DNA of 49,104 nucleotides, from positions 1 to 49,104 of the IMG/VR virus record IMGVR_UViG_3300048088_000079. The stretch is one strand, 5' to 3'. Positions 1 through 8,196 of the stretch are shown here, piece after piece. The notes below the pieces were generated by a model. The model worked only from the letters and a program-made list of their open reading frames with translations. It made no database searches and had not been told where the DNA came from. This DNA is from a virus. Positions within the stretch are counted from its first letter, which is position 1. Every line of letters starts with the position of its first letter. A program made the position numbers and the translations under genes.

Positions 1-127
1 GCCCGCTTCGCCTGGCTGACGGCGATTCAGCAGCAAGAAGCGCAGTTCCCAACAGCCTTATACACCCTGGTTTCGCCTCAGGGCGTCTATGTCGATTACA
101 CCCTGCAGGGCTACAGCTACGAGACGC
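1..127. repeat. Left copy of 127-bp terminal direct repeat
   Basis: Bases 1-127 are identical to 48978-49104, and the Dit-like gene reads in the same frame through both copies. This shows a circular or circularly permuted molecule of 48,977 bp. A length of exactly 127 matches the largest k-mer of common assemblers, so it is more likely an assembly overlap than a biological terminal repeat. Confidence 0.9.
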
Positions 128-327
128 GGCCTGATAAGGGAAGTAATATCCTGTACCTGACGCTGCAGTTCGTGCAGGTGCCGCAGATCACATCGAGCGC
201 GGGCGCATTCTCAAATGTGCTCGAAGCGAAAAGCACGCCCATTTCGCAAATCGGCAACGTCTTCAGCAATGCGGCTTCGTCCGCACAGACGGCGCTTATC
301 AACGCGTCGTCTTTCATCGGGGCTTAA
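1..327 (+). CDS. Dit-like tail/baseplate protein, C-terminal part (continues from 48705)
   Basis: This is the 3' part of a gene that starts at 48705 and crosses the circular joint. Joined (48705-49104 then 128-327), it encodes 199 residues. The pattern of a YPVENGAF segment, then basic and aromatic strands, then YTLQGYSYE recalls Dit-type tail proteins that connect the tail tube to the hub. It ends three bases before the tape measure gene, the usual neighbour of such proteins. The assignment rests on gene order and general pattern, without a catalytic motif. Confidence 0.55.
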   Translation, partial: ARFAWLTAIQQQEAQFPTALYTLVSPQGVYVDYTLQGYSYETRPDKGSNILYLTLQFVQVPQITSSAGAFSNVLEAKSTPISQIGNVFSNAASSAQTALINASSFIGA

Positions 328-330
328 AGC

Positions 331-2106
331 ATGGCCGCTAACGGAAGTGTGATCGATGAACTCGTCGTCAAGCTGACGCTCGACGCCGACGAGTACGAGA
401 AGAAAGAGAAAAATATTACCGTCATTATCAACAAGACGGAGAAACAATTAACGGCGGTAGACAAGAAGCGCAAAGAGCGCGACAACCAGCAAAACAAGCG
501 CTGGAAAGAGTCGACGAAGGCCGTCAAGGAATTCGGCAATTCGCTCGGCAAACTGGCGCTCACTGTCGGCAGTGTGCTAGGCGTGGGCGGCGGCGTGGGC
601 GGACTTATCGCGGCCGTCACGGCGCTCGCGGGCTTCGAAACGAACCTGCGCAAAACGGGCGTCTCTACGGGGCTCAGCAACCGAGAACTGCAAGCATACG
701 GCAGCACGATCAAACGGCTCGGCGGCGACGCCGAGGCGGGCACGCAGGCTATCGCCGCACTCGCGAAAGAGCAGAAGCAATTCGCGCTCACGGGCAACGC
801 GCCGACACTCCAGGCATTCCAGCGTATCGGCGTCAATGCCGGGCCGAATAGCAACATCGTCGACGTGCTCGCCGAGGCGCAGCAACGCTATCGCGCTGCG
901 CCCGAGGGGCAGCGCTCACAGATGGAAAACGTCTTGTCAGCGTCGGGCGTCTCGCCCGATTTGATCGTCGCGATCAAATCCGAGACGGACGTTCGCGATG
1001 CCTACAATCGATCGCTCGCCGAGTCGACGACGGAGAACCGCAAGGCGCTCGATGCGGTAAGCGACGCCATGGAATCCACGAAGAACGCCGCGCTCGACTT
1101 GGCAAATAGCATCGCGAGCATTGCACAGCCGTATGTCAAAGAATTTGGCGATTGGGTACACAAGAGCGCGACGAAGTTATCCGATTTCGCGGATCGCGTT
1201 GCAGAAGCCGGCGGCGGCGTCGATGGTTTCTTCAAGGTGCTCGACAAAGAGAACCCTGAACTTGCTGCAACGTTGCACGGCCTCAACACGGGCTTACGTG
1301 TGTTCGGCGAAGCCGTCGAAGTGATCGTCTTCGGTTTCAAGCAACTCGGCGCGGGCATCGGCGCAATCGGCGACTGGATTAACAAGCTAACCGGTTCGAA
1401 CGTAACCGGCAGCATTAGCGGCGCGATAGGTAAAGCATGGGCCGAACTCGTCGGCGATGCGCGGCGCGAGAGCGGCGGCGGGGGCGTCAAGCTGTCGCCG
1501 CAGGCTGCCGCGCGCATCAACGGCACCGCAGCGCCTACGCCCGCGCCTGCCGGCGGCGCGACGCCTGCAACGCGCGAAGGCATTGTGCAAGGGCTTATCG
1601 CGCGCGGGTATTCGGCGGCGCAGGCTTACGCGGCGGCCGCGAACATTCACGCAGAGTCGGGCTTCGACCCTTCGGCATTCAATCCGGCCGGCGGCGGCCA
1701 GGGCGCGCAAGGGCTTCTGCAATGGCGCGGCGCACGCGTCAACGCGTTTCGTGCGCGTTTCGGCAAAGACCCGCGCAGCGCGAGCGTGGACGAGCAGCTA
1801 GACTTTCTGACACAAGACCCTTACGAGCGCCATTTGACAAACCTGGCCTTCCGCAATGGCGGCACGGCGGAGGAATTAGGCACGAATTTCTCGCGCATCG
1901 TCGAAGCGCACGGCAACGTAAAGCGCGACATCGAGCGCGGGCAACTGGCGCGTCAATACGCGGCAGCCGGCGGCGCACCGGCGGCAGCCGGCCCGACGGT
2001 CAATATCAACGGCCCGGTAAGCGTGCAGGCAAGCAACCCGTCGGAATTTGTGAACGGCGTCCAGCGCGTAAGTGGCATCACGAATTACAACACCGCGACG
2101 CGATAA
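331..2106 (+). CDS. Tail tape measure protein with C-terminal tail-lysozyme domain
   Basis: A 591-residue protein. The N-terminal 70 residues are rich in Lys and Glu and predicted helical. A glycine/alanine-rich hydrophobic stretch follows (about residues 75-100), as in tape measure proteins that enter the membrane. Residues about 415-525 form a phage tail lysozyme-like domain with the motif HAESGFDPSAFNPAGGGQG; Glu442 is the probable catalytic acid. The protein would set tail length and locally cut peptidoglycan during injection. By the usual relation of tape-measure length to tail length this is a fairly short tail, near 90 nm (inference). It lies between the Dit-like gene and the baseplate hub cluster. 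Confidence 0.85.
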   Translation: MAANGSVIDELVVKLTLDADEYEKKEKNITVIINKTEKQLTAVDKKRKERDNQQNKRWKESTKAVKEFGNSLGKLALTVGSVLGVGGGVGGLIAAVTALAGFETNLRKTGVSTGLSNRELQAYGSTIKRLGGDAEAGTQAIAALAKEQKQFALTGNAPTLQAFQRIGVNAGPNSNIVDVLAEAQQRYRAAPEGQRSQMENVLSASGVSPDLIVAIKSETDVRDAYNRSLAESTTENRKALDAVSDAMESTKNAALDLANSIASIAQPYVKEFGDWVHKSATKLSDFADRVAEAGGGVDGFFKVLDKENPELAATLHGLNTGLRVFGEAVEVIVFGFKQLGAGIGAIGDWINKLTGSNVTGSISGAIGKAWAELVGDARRESGGGGVKLSPQAAARINGTAAPTPAPAGGATPATREGIVQGLIARGYSAAQAYAAAANIHAESGFDPSAFNPAGGGQGAQGLLQWRGARVNAFRARFGKDPRSASVDEQLDFLTQDPYERHLTNLAFRNGGTAEELGTNFSRIVEAHGNVKRDIERGQLARQYAAAGGAPAAAGPTVNINGPVSVQASNPSEFVNGVQRVSGITNYNTATR

Positions 2107-2110
2107 AATC

Positions 2111-2139
2111 TTGACATTCCATTTACGCCCGTCTAATAT
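2111..2139 (+). promoter_or_regulatory. Sigma70-type promoter, TTGACA-17-TAATAT
   Basis: TTGACA at 2111-2116, 17-bp spacer, TAATAT at 2134-2139. It starts just after the tape measure stop codon and precedes four small genes (2171-3525) that interrupt the tail cluster. A perfect -35 box with ideal spacing in a 64-bp gap makes this one of the best promoter candidates in the window. Confidence 0.8.
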
Positions 2140-2170
2140 CAGAACAACTCAACGACGGGAGTAAATCCAA

Positions 2171-2317
2171 ATGAGCACAGAAGCAGAGCGCATCGCCGAG
2201 TACCAGCGTGGTTTCAACGACTTCATGTCGGGACGTCCTAGTGCGGACGAAGTTTCACTGTTTTATTTCCTGGGCTGGCTCGACGCCGAACGCGGTCATG
2301 CCGCTCGCCTCAAATAA
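2171..2317 (+). CDS. Small hypothetical protein, 48 aa
   Basis: ATG preceded by GGGAG about 9 bases upstream. The product (starts MSTEAERIAEYQRGFNDFM, ends AARLK) is acidic to neutral with no recognised domain. The pattern EYQRGFNDFMSG recalls short phage proteins of unknown role. It is the first gene after the strong promoter at 2111-2139 and is followed after 10 bases by a secreted protein gene, suggesting an independently transcribed insert. Confidence 0.6.
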   Translation: MSTEAERIAEYQRGFNDFMSGRPSADEVSLFYFLGWLDAERGHAARLK

Positions 2318-2327
2318 GGAGACTGGA

Positions 2328-2876
2328 ATGAGGACCCTTGACACGCTCTATCGCCGCGCGTTCATCCGCGCCGTACTCTCGACCGTCGCCTTTGCGGGCT
2401 GCATGATTGCGCTACTCGTCACGAGCGCGCCGGCTGACGCGCAAACCGTCGCGCAGTGGCAAACACTTAACGAGAAGTGCCGCGGCGCGCAGATCGATCC
2501 CGACGCGAACCCCGCGTGCAAAGAGCGTCAGAGTGTGCAAACTGCGCTTGCGAAGAAAGGCTGGATTCTGGCAAATCACGAAGTCTGGTACACCGCGACG
2601 CAGCGCGCGGAATTCGTGAATTCGATACTGTACGCCGCGCAAAGTCAGAGCATGGGCTACACTTCAGCATCACTTAAAGGCGCGCTGCTTGACGCGTACC
2701 GCCGCGCGGCGAAGACAATGACCGATGCGCAAATGATCGCGATTTGGAATGACACGGCATCGCAAGTCGAGCAACAAGTCCCGGTCGCCGCAGTCTTTGG
2801 CCGTCAGATCGCGCTCACGTTGCAATCTGTGCATGAATCCGAACACGATCCGCGTTACACCGTCGACGAACAATGA
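2328..2876 (+). CDS. Secreted or membrane-anchored hypothetical protein, 182 aa
   Basis: Start ATG at 2328 has an AAGGAG Shine-Dalgarno 6-7 bases upstream; upstream in-frame starts lack one and would overlap the 48-aa gene. Residues about 12-38 form a signal-peptide-like segment (basic N-terminus, hydrophobic core, then SAPADAQ with likely cleavage after ADA). The mature part is mostly helical with two Cys (in EKCRGAQ and NPACKER). It overlaps the next gene by ATGA. Export to the periplasm is inferred. Its job is unknown; superinfection exclusion or an envelope role is possible. Confidence 0.65.
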   Translation: MRTLDTLYRRAFIRAVLSTVAFAGCMIALLVTSAPADAQTVAQWQTLNEKCRGAQIDPDANPACKERQSVQTALAKKGWILANHEVWYTATQRAEFVNSILYAAQSQSMGYTSASLKGALLDAYRRAAKTMTDAQMIAIWNDTASQVEQQVPVAAVFGRQIALTLQSVHESEHDPRYTVDEQ

Positions 2877-3346
2877 AAACGATCATGGATTACTTTCTGA
2901 TGCTGGTTATGGCTATCGCATGCGTCGTAGCGCTCGGCGGGCTCGTCTACATGGTCGGCGATTACGCTCGATGCGCGCCGCCGGCCGCGCCCGCAAAGCC
3001 GCAGACGGTGCGCGTGCTGCCTGTCGTCTCGTGCGCGCCTGATGGTGTTGCGATCACGACCGAAGTCGCGCTGCGTTTCGCCGTGACGCAGCTTGACGTG
3101 ACGCTGATGCGCGGCCGCGACGTGCAGGGCCGCCGCATGACGCCTCTCGACGTCTCGCGCATGGCTGAAGCAATCGCCGCTGAATTCCCTGCGCCCGACG
3201 TCGCGTTAGCGATGCTCGATCGTTGCGAACCTGCCTTGCGCGAGACGCACGCGCACGGTTACGGCTATCTGACATCGGCACTCGTGCGCGCCGCCGTCGC
3301 GAAGCGCAAGACGACCGTGATGCCGCGCAAAATGGGGGTCGCATGA
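2873..3346 (+). CDS. Membrane-anchored hypothetical protein, 157 aa
   Basis: One N-terminal membrane segment (about residues 7-29: YFLMLVMAIACVVALGGLVY region) is followed by a Pro/Ala linker and a soluble domain with several Cys and His (DRCEPALRETHAHGYGYL). No family recognised. ATGA overlaps with genes on both sides indicate translational coupling in the 2171-3525 unit. It could be an envelope-active accessory protein; there is no direct evidence. Confidence 0.6.
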   Translation: MKTIMDYFLMLVMAIACVVALGGLVYMVGDYARCAPPAAPAKPQTVRVLPVVSCAPDGVAITTEVALRFAVTQLDVTLMRGRDVQGRRMTPLDVSRMAEAIAAEFPAPDVALAMLDRCEPALRETHAHGYGYLTSALVRAAVAKRKTTVMPRKMGVA

Positions 3347-3525
3347 AATGCCCCGAGTGCGGCACCGCCATGTATCACGCGGCGTTCGACGACTGGTTCG
3401 TTATCGATGATGGCGAGGGCGGTTATGACGAAGCGCCCTGCATTCGCTGGCAATGGGTCTGCACCGCGCCGCTTTGCATGCATGAAATTGACGATTACGA
3501 CGATGATTACGTGGAGCCGCAATGA
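3343..3525 (+). CDS. Small Cys-rich acidic protein, 60 aa
   Basis: Starts MKCPECGTAMYH, with CPEC and a later CTAPLC, a likely zinc-ribbon with two knuckles. The C-terminus is strongly acidic (DDYDDDYVEP). The start overlaps the previous stop (ATGA) and the stop overlaps the hub gene start. Small zinc-ribbon proteins of this type are common in phages; function unknown. Confidence 0.65.
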   Translation: MKCPECGTAMYHAAFDDWFVIDDGEGGYDEAPCIRWQWVCTAPLCMHEIDDYDDDYVEPQ

Positions 3526-4421
3526 CTTTTCAGCCATTCATCGAGCGTATCGCGCGCGTCGACATCAAAGTCCAGCGCCCGGACAATTCCGGCACGATGC
3601 AAGACTTGTCGTTTAGCTTTCAGCAACACCGCATGCGCATATCCGTGCGCCAGGGCGGCAACCAGTACGGCAATGCGCACGTCGAGATATTCGGCATGCC
3701 GCTTGACGCGATGAATCAAATTGCGCGGCTTTGGCTCGACGCGCTGAAACCGCAGAACACAGACACGCTTGAAATTGCCGTATGGGATGGCACGGCGTTC
3801 GTATCGCTGTTTCAGGGTGTCATCACCTGGAGCGCGGTAGATGCGAGCGGTATGCCGGCTGTCAAACTCGTCGTTGAGGCTAACGCTGCCTTTGCGCTCG
3901 CGAACGCCACAGCGAGCCCATACGCGAACGCCGGGCCTATCACGCTCAAAGACACGCTGACGTCGATTGTCTCACCCGTCGGCTTCACGGTCGACTATTC
4001 GGCCGCGCTGCCCGAGATTCAACTTGTCGACACGCGCGTGCAAGGGTCGCCGCTGACGCAAGTGTCGGCGGTTATGAACGCCTTTCCGAAGCTGCGTTGG
4101 CTCGTCAACCTGCAGCGCCTGATCGTATTTCCGACAGACGCGCCATTCGCGCAAGACCCGGTGCGTGTGGCAGCAGACAATGGCCTCGTCGGCAATCCCG
4201 TATATTCGACATCGGGGCTGCAGTTCGCGACGATCTACAATCCGCAACTTGCGCCAGGCGTCTACGTCGACATCGAGTCGGGGATATTCGATTTGGTCAA
4301 CAAGACGAAATGGGTCGCGGCAGTCATCGCGCACGAGCTAGAACCGAACGTGCCCGGCGGCAAGTGGCACACGAGCGTAGGCGCTAACAATTGGGGCCCG
4401 AAAGGCAACAATCAATCTTAG
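3522..4421 (+). CDS. Baseplate hub protein
   Basis: A 299-residue beta-rich protein with a gpD/gp44-like hub layout. The first half has tube-like strands (SFSFQQHRMRISVRQGGNQYGNAHVEIFGMP). The middle resembles the repeated hub barrels (TSIVSPVGFTVDYSA, then LRWLVNLQRLIVFP), with a C-terminal strand block (WVAAVIAHELEPNVPGGKWH). It lies upstream of the spike gene with only small genes between, as expected. Its role is to form the trimeric hub under the tail tube that holds the spike. Confidence 0.7.
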   Translation: MTFQPFIERIARVDIKVQRPDNSGTMQDLSFSFQQHRMRISVRQGGNQYGNAHVEIFGMPLDAMNQIARLWLDALKPQNTDTLEIAVWDGTAFVSLFQGVITWSAVDASGMPAVKLVVEANAAFALANATASPYANAGPITLKDTLTSIVSPVGFTVDYSAALPEIQLVDTRVQGSPLTQVSAVMNAFPKLRWLVNLQRLIVFPTDAPFAQDPVRVAADNGLVGNPVYSTSGLQFATIYNPQLAPGVYVDIESGIFDLVNKTKWVAAVIAHELEPNVPGGKWHTSVGANNWGPKGNNQS

Positions 4422-4430
4422 GAGACAAGC

Positions 4431-4664
4431 ATGACACCTGAAGAATTCGAACGTGCGCAAGATGCGCGCCTCACGCTCTGGATGCCTGAGCACTTACTGT
4501 GCACGATCGTGCGCGGCGAGCCGATCACGCTCACGCAGCCTATCGTTCCATGGTCCAATGCGCCCGAGGCGTATGCGATCTACACGGCGCGTCGCGCAAT
4601 CATGACTGCATCATGGACGAGCGCGTGCGCAGTCAAGACGGAACGCAATCATGGCCCGCAATGA
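4431..4664 (+). CDS. Hypothetical protein, 77 aa
   Basis: AGGAGA lies 5-6 bases before the ATG. Soluble, mildly acidic at the N-terminus (MTPEEFERAQDARLTLW). No domain recognised. It sits in the hub-to-spike interval with two other small genes and overlaps the next by 14 bases. Confidence 0.6.
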   Translation: MTPEEFERAQDARLTLWMPEHLLCTIVRGEPITLTQPIVPWSNAPEAYAIYTARRAIMTASWTSACAVKTERNHGPQ

Positions 4665-4875
4665 CGTCGAGCGCACGCCCTGGCAGCCGGGCGTCTATTT
4701 CAGCCCCGGCGAGGGTAACGATGCGTGCTACTGGCTGCCGCAGACGCACTTTGCGCGCGCCGTCGCGGCCGCAACTGACGCCGCTATCATCAAGGCCGCG
4801 CAGTCGTCGTCGCTCGCGGCGTATCAGGCGCGCAAACAGGCTGTGCTAACCCGAATCAAGCGGACAGGCAAATGA
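4651..4875 (+). CDS. Hypothetical protein, 74 aa
   Basis: Starts MARNDVERTPWQPGVYFSPG. The second half is an alanine-rich helix ending in a basic tail (TRIKRTGK). Its start lies inside the previous gene and its end overlaps the next start by 4 bases, so it is translated as part of the coupled cluster. No family recognised. Confidence 0.6.
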   Translation: MARNDVERTPWQPGVYFSPGEGNDACYWLPQTHFARAVAAATDAAIIKAAQSSSLAAYQARKQAVLTRIKRTGK

Positions 4876-5024
4876 ACAAGTTTCTGATCCAAATCGCAAA
4901 ACCTGGCATCTTTCACCGCTGGATCGCGGTGAATGCCGACGACGAAGCGGCGGCGCGCGCGGCAGTCGCCGATCGCTATCCCGAGTACGTAATCGTTGAA
5001 CTTCGCGACGCAGGTGCGGCATGA
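4872..5024 (+). CDS. Small hypothetical protein, 50 aa
   Basis: Starts MNKFLIQIAKPGIFHRWIAV and ends ELRDAGAA. One beta strand, one helix and one strand can be guessed (VNADDEAAARAAVADRY helix). It overlaps both neighbours by 4 bases (ATGA at each end), which supports a real coding gene despite its size. Function unknown. Confidence 0.65.
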   Translation: MNKFLIQIAKPGIFHRWIAVNADDEAAARAAVADRYPEYVIVELRDAGAA

Positions 5025-5737
5025 GCAGCGACGGCTTCCTTTATAACTCGAAGTTTGAAGACCAATTCGACGCCGGACGCGCGCAGGAATTCATCATTAA
5101 GTCGCTCATTCGCCAGGTGCACACGTGCGCGCTCGTGAAGGTAACGGCCGTGCGCCCGACGGCCGGCAAGGTCGGTTTCGTCGACGTGCTGCCGCTCGTG
5201 CAGGAGACTGACACGAACGGGCAAGTCATCGAGCAGAGCCCCGTCTATAACGTGCCCTACATGCAGTATCAGGGCGGCGCGAGTGCGGTGATTCTCGCGC
5301 CAGCCGTCGACGACATCGGCCTATGCCTATTCGCCGAAGTCGACATAACGAACGTCAAGCAGACGCAGGCCGGCGGGCCGCCGAACACGATGCGCACGCA
5401 CAGCAGCGCCGACGGCCTGTATATCGGCGGCGTGCTCAATGCTGACCCGACGCAGTACGTGCGCTTCAATGCGAGCGGAATCGACATCGTGAGCCCGTCG
5501 GGCACGATCAACGTGCAGACAGCCGGCAACGTTCATTTCCAGGCGCAGACCGTGATTTTTGATGCCGACGTCGTGTTTAACAAAAACGTCTCGTCGACAA
5601 AGACCGGCTCGGGCGTCAACACGTTCGCCGCGCCGATCGCCGCGCCTGACGCGATTATCAACGGCGTCACGCAGAGCACGCACGTGCACGGCGGCGTCCA
5701 GACCGGCGGCGGCAATTCTAGCGGCCCGCATAATTAA
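5021..5737 (+). CDS. Baseplate spike protein (gp138-N/gpV-like)
   Basis: A 238-residue protein. The N-terminal OB-like domain (about residues 25-125; VKVTAVRPTAGKVGFVDVLPLV, then ILAPAVDDIGLCLF) matches the gp138 N-terminal spike fold. A triple beta-helix-like stalk follows (YVRFNASGIDIVSPSG, INVQTAGNVHFQ). The C-terminus has HVHGG and ends with PHN; paired His near the tip resembles the metal-binding HxH of P2 gpV and phi92 gp138. Its role is the membrane-piercing tip below the hub. Confidence 0.8.
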   Translation: MSSDGFLYNSKFEDQFDAGRAQEFIIKSLIRQVHTCALVKVTAVRPTAGKVGFVDVLPLVQETDTNGQVIEQSPVYNVPYMQYQGGASAVILAPAVDDIGLCLFAEVDITNVKQTQAGGPPNTMRTHSSADGLYIGGVLNADPTQYVRFNASGIDIVSPSGTINVQTAGNVHFQAQTVIFDADVVFNKNVSSTKTGSGVNTFAAPIAAPDAIINGVTQSTHVHGGVQTGGGNSSGPHN

Positions 5738-5739
5738 TC

Positions 5740-5772
5740 TTTACACGGTGCTTATCTTTCGTTAAGATAAGC
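5740..5772 (+). promoter_or_regulatory. Candidate promoter overlapped by a 9-bp inverted repeat
   Basis: TTTACA (5740-5745), 17-bp spacer, TAAGAT (5763-5768). The arms GCTTATCTT (5750-5758) and AAGATAAGC (5764-5772) form a perfect inverted repeat with a 5-base loop that covers the spacer and the -10 box. There is no T-run, so a terminator is less likely than an operator-controlled promoter for the 5802 gene. Confidence 0.55.
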
Positions 5773-5801
5773 GCTCAATCTAACCACTAGGCGAAACAAG
5801 C

Positions 5802-6137
5802 ATGGAACAAAAATCGCGCAACTACCTTTCCCGCGCATCGCTTCTGCTCGGTGCATTCTCGCAACACATTTTCGGCGACGCTATTCAGCGCGCCCGCATG
5901 CTCGCGCCGTCGCGGGGCGCGCCGGCAGCCTGTAATCCGGCAGGCAGCAAGCCGGCCGGCACGCGCGGCATGCACTCGCCTGAAATGCTGCTGAAGTTTC
6001 GCCCGATGGCGCACGGCAAGCTCGGCAAGAAGTCGGGCCAAGGTAAGCGTGATCAGCGCATGCGGCAGCGCGGCTACGCGCAGTTTGTAGCCGACGAGGC
6101 GCGCTTCCGTCAAACTGGCGTCTACTACGCTCGCTGA
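5802..6137 (+). CDS. Basic hypothetical protein, 111 aa
   Basis: Starts MEQKSRNYLSRASLLLGAF. The second half is rich in Arg, Lys and Gln (KKSGQGKRDQRMRQRGY), which suggests nucleic acid or membrane-surface binding, but no domain is recognised. It is a single gene between its own candidate promoter and the gpJ-like gene, so it may be a separately regulated accessory gene. Confidence 0.55.
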   Translation: MEQKSRNYLSRASLLLGAFSQHIFGDAIQRARMLAPSRGAPAACNPAGSKPAGTRGMHSPEMLLKFRPMAHGKLGKKSGQGKRDQRMRQRGYAQFVADEARFRQTGVYYAR

Positions 6138-6163
6138 TAGACGAATGCATTAAAAATGCGTTA

Positions 6164-6191
6164 CGATAGGCGCAATTTATCGCGCCTATCG
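6164..6191 (+). promoter_or_regulatory. 10-bp inverted repeat directly before the gpJ-like start codon
   Basis: CGATAGGCGC (6164-6173) and GCGCCTATCG (6182-6191) flank an 8-base AT-rich loop and end two bases before the ATG at 6194. No Shine-Dalgarno is visible in front of that ATG. The element may act as an RNA hairpin at the ribosome site or as an operator; a weak TACGAT box (6162-6167) overlaps it. Confidence 0.45.
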
Positions 6192-6193
6192 CC

Positions 6194-7468
6194 ATGACGA
6201 CCAATGTCCCCCTCCCGCAATTCACGCCTTCCGGGCTCGTCATCGCGAGCGAACAGGCGATTTTGCAAGGCGTACAGGCCGATTATGTCGCGGCCTTCGC
6301 ACTCTCTGGTAAGACGCTCACCACAGCATTAACGACACCCCAGGGGCAGCTTTCGTCGTCTCAGTCGTACATGGTCGAAGCGTTTCAAGCCGCGCTCGCC
6401 TATCTCATTTCCCAGGTTGACCCGCTCACCGCGCAGGGCATCTTTCAAGACGCGCTCGGGCGCATCTATTTCCTGACGCGCCAGGCCGCGACATTCGCGT
6501 TCGTCAACGCAGTCGTTACCGGCGTGCCCGGTGCCGTGCTGCCGGCCGGTGCGCAAGCTAAATCGAGTGATGGCTCGATTTGGGCGACGTCGACCGATAT
6601 CACATACGGCGCTGGCGGCACGTCGCCGGCAATCTTCACGGCGACCGTCGCAGGCACGGGGCCAATCGCGGGTATTAATGACCTGACGATCTACCAGCAG
6701 TTGACGAACTGGCAAGGCATTTCGAACGCCGCGCCGTCTGTACCTGGCACTGACGTCGAGTCGCGCCAATCGTTCGAACAGCGCCGGTCAGAGTCCGTGC
6801 AGATCGGCGGCGTCGGCACGTTTGAAGCTGTGCGCGCCGCCGTTGCGAACGTGACGGGCGTCACAGACTGTTTCGTCTACAACAACGGCAGCGACGCGGC
6901 AATCAACTACGGCGCGACGAACTATCCAATCCCGGCGCATTCGATCGGCATTTCCGTTTCTGGCGGCGATGACGTCGCGGTTGCGACAGCGATCAATACG
7001 AAACTCGATTGCGGCTGCGGCCTGCCGACGTCCGCCGGGCTCGGCACACTGACGACAGTTAGCATCACGCCCGACACGACGAACTACGCGCCGCCATACC
7101 CGACGTATCAGGTGCGCTTCGTGCGCCCGCAAACGAAGACGCTCTACATGACGGTGAATGTCGCGAACGTGCCGAATCTGCCGGCGACGTATGTGACCCA
7201 GGTGCAGCAAGCCGTCGCCGACGCATTCGCGAACGGCTACCTGTCGCCTGATGGCACGATCAACATTCCGCGCGCGCGAATCGGCGGGCAGATCATCGCG
7301 ACCGAATATTCTGCGCCCGTCATCGCGCTCGGCAACAACATCACGCCCGTGTCGATTTTCATCGGCACAAGCGCCGCGCCGTCGAGCGGCGCAGCCTTCA
7401 CGTGCGGCATCGATCAGCAGCCCGTCTGCCCTTTGCTGAACATCACGGTTAATGCGGTGAGCGTATGA
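6194..7468 (+). CDS. Baseplate wedge protein, gpJ-like
   Basis: A 424-residue protein of the baseplate J family (Mu gp47/P2 gpJ). The family-typical segment GSIWATSTDITYGAGGTSPAIFT followed by VAGTGPIAGINDLTIYQQL, and the block DVESRQSFEQRRSESVQIGGVGT, match the known J-like layout. The C-terminal third is beta-rich with a helical end (VQQAVADAF). It forms the wedge around the hub. It overlaps the DUF2612 gene by four bases. Confidence 0.85.
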   Translation: MTTNVPLPQFTPSGLVIASEQAILQGVQADYVAAFALSGKTLTTALTTPQGQLSSSQSYMVEAFQAALAYLISQVDPLTAQGIFQDALGRIYFLTRQAATFAFVNAVVTGVPGAVLPAGAQAKSSDGSIWATSTDITYGAGGTSPAIFTATVAGTGPIAGINDLTIYQQLTNWQGISNAAPSVPGTDVESRQSFEQRRSESVQIGGVGTFEAVRAAVANVTGVTDCFVYNNGSDAAINYGATNYPIPAHSIGISVSGGDDVAVATAINTKLDCGCGLPTSAGLGTLTTVSITPDTTNYAPPYPTYQVRFVRPQTKTLYMTVNVANVPNLPATYVTQVQQAVADAFANGYLSPDGTINIPRARIGGQIIATEYSAPVIALGNNITPVSIFIGTSAAPSSGAAFTCGIDQQPVCPLLNITVNAVSV

Positions 7469-8157
7469 CGACGGGCTATCTCGGGCCGACGGTTCAGAAA
7501 GAATATTCGAATAGCCCGACGCTGCTCGCGCTGCTCGACGACTTCGATCAATGGTGCGACACGACCGAATTTTCGGCGCAGTTCCTTTCACACGTGTGGG
7601 ATATCACGACGGCGCAAGGGTTCGGGCTTGACATTTGGGGTCGCATTCTTGGGCAGTCGCGTTACCTGCAGGTGCAACAGACTCCCGGTTTCAACTTCGG
7701 CTTCAACATCAACGCCGCGCCCGGTACGCAATGGCAACCCTGGAGTCAAGCGCCGTTCTATAACGGCGCGAGCGGCGCGACTGTCGCCTTTCCGCTGCAG
7801 GATGAGTATTACCGCAAGTTGCTTCTCGTGAAGGCCGCCGCGAACATTGCTTCGTGCGATTGCCCGTCGATCAACTATCTCATGCGCGCCATGTTCGGCG
7901 ATCGTGGCCGGTGTTATGTCGGCTACGACCCGAACAATCCGATGCACATCGGCTATCACTTCGAATTCTTTCCGACAGCGGTCGAGAAGTCGATCATCGA
8001 AAGCGGGCTCTTTCCGCAGCCGGCCGGCACGACCGTCGAATACATTTACATGACGCTGACGTACTCGCCGTTCGGCTTCGCGGGCGCAAATACTGGCGCA
8101 AACCCGCGATTCGTCTCGGGCTGGAACCAAGGCCCGTTCTTTGAGCCTGCCACATAA
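7465..8157 (+). CDS. DUF2612 tail/baseplate protein (gpI-like position)
   Basis: A 230-residue protein. The motif GLDIWGRILGQSRYLQV and later YYRKLLLVKAAANIASCDCPSINYLMRAMFG are diagnostic of DUF2612 baseplate proteins. The central part is rich in aromatic residues (WQPWSQAPFYNGA). It lies between the gpJ-like gene and the fibre gene, the position of P2 gpI, and probably links wedge to fibre. Confidence 0.8.
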   Translation: MTTGYLGPTVQKEYSNSPTLLALLDDFDQWCDTTEFSAQFLSHVWDITTAQGFGLDIWGRILGQSRYLQVQQTPGFNFGFNINAAPGTQWQPWSQAPFYNGASGATVAFPLQDEYYRKLLLVKAAANIASCDCPSINYLMRAMFGDRGRCYVGYDPNNPMHIGYHFEFFPTAVEKSIIESGLFPQPAGTTVEYIYMTLTYSPFGFAGANTGANPRFVSGWNQGPFFEPAT

Positions 8158-8171
8158 CTAGCTGATACAAT
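8141..8171 (+). promoter_or_regulatory. Candidate extended -10 promoter before the tail fibre gene
   Basis: TACAAT (8166-8171) is preceded by TGA (extended -10 form TGnTACAAT). A TTGAGC box lies at 8141-8146 with a 19-bp spacer. The extended -10 could compensate for the long spacer. A very similar TGATAGAAT box precedes the sheath gene on the other strand. Confidence 0.45.
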
Positions 8172-8196
8172 CCGCCTATCAAATTCAGGTGTCGAT

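Noticed and set aside
1-127. Biological terminal repeat of the virion DNA
   Set aside because: The repeat is exactly 127 bases, a standard assembly k-mer, and lies within a gene; an assembly overlap of a circular contig explains it better.
5787-6113. 108-codon frame on the minus strand opposite the 5802 gene
   Set aside because: Direction and context favour the plus-strand gene, which follows a promoter; the antisense product is Arg/Ala-rich.
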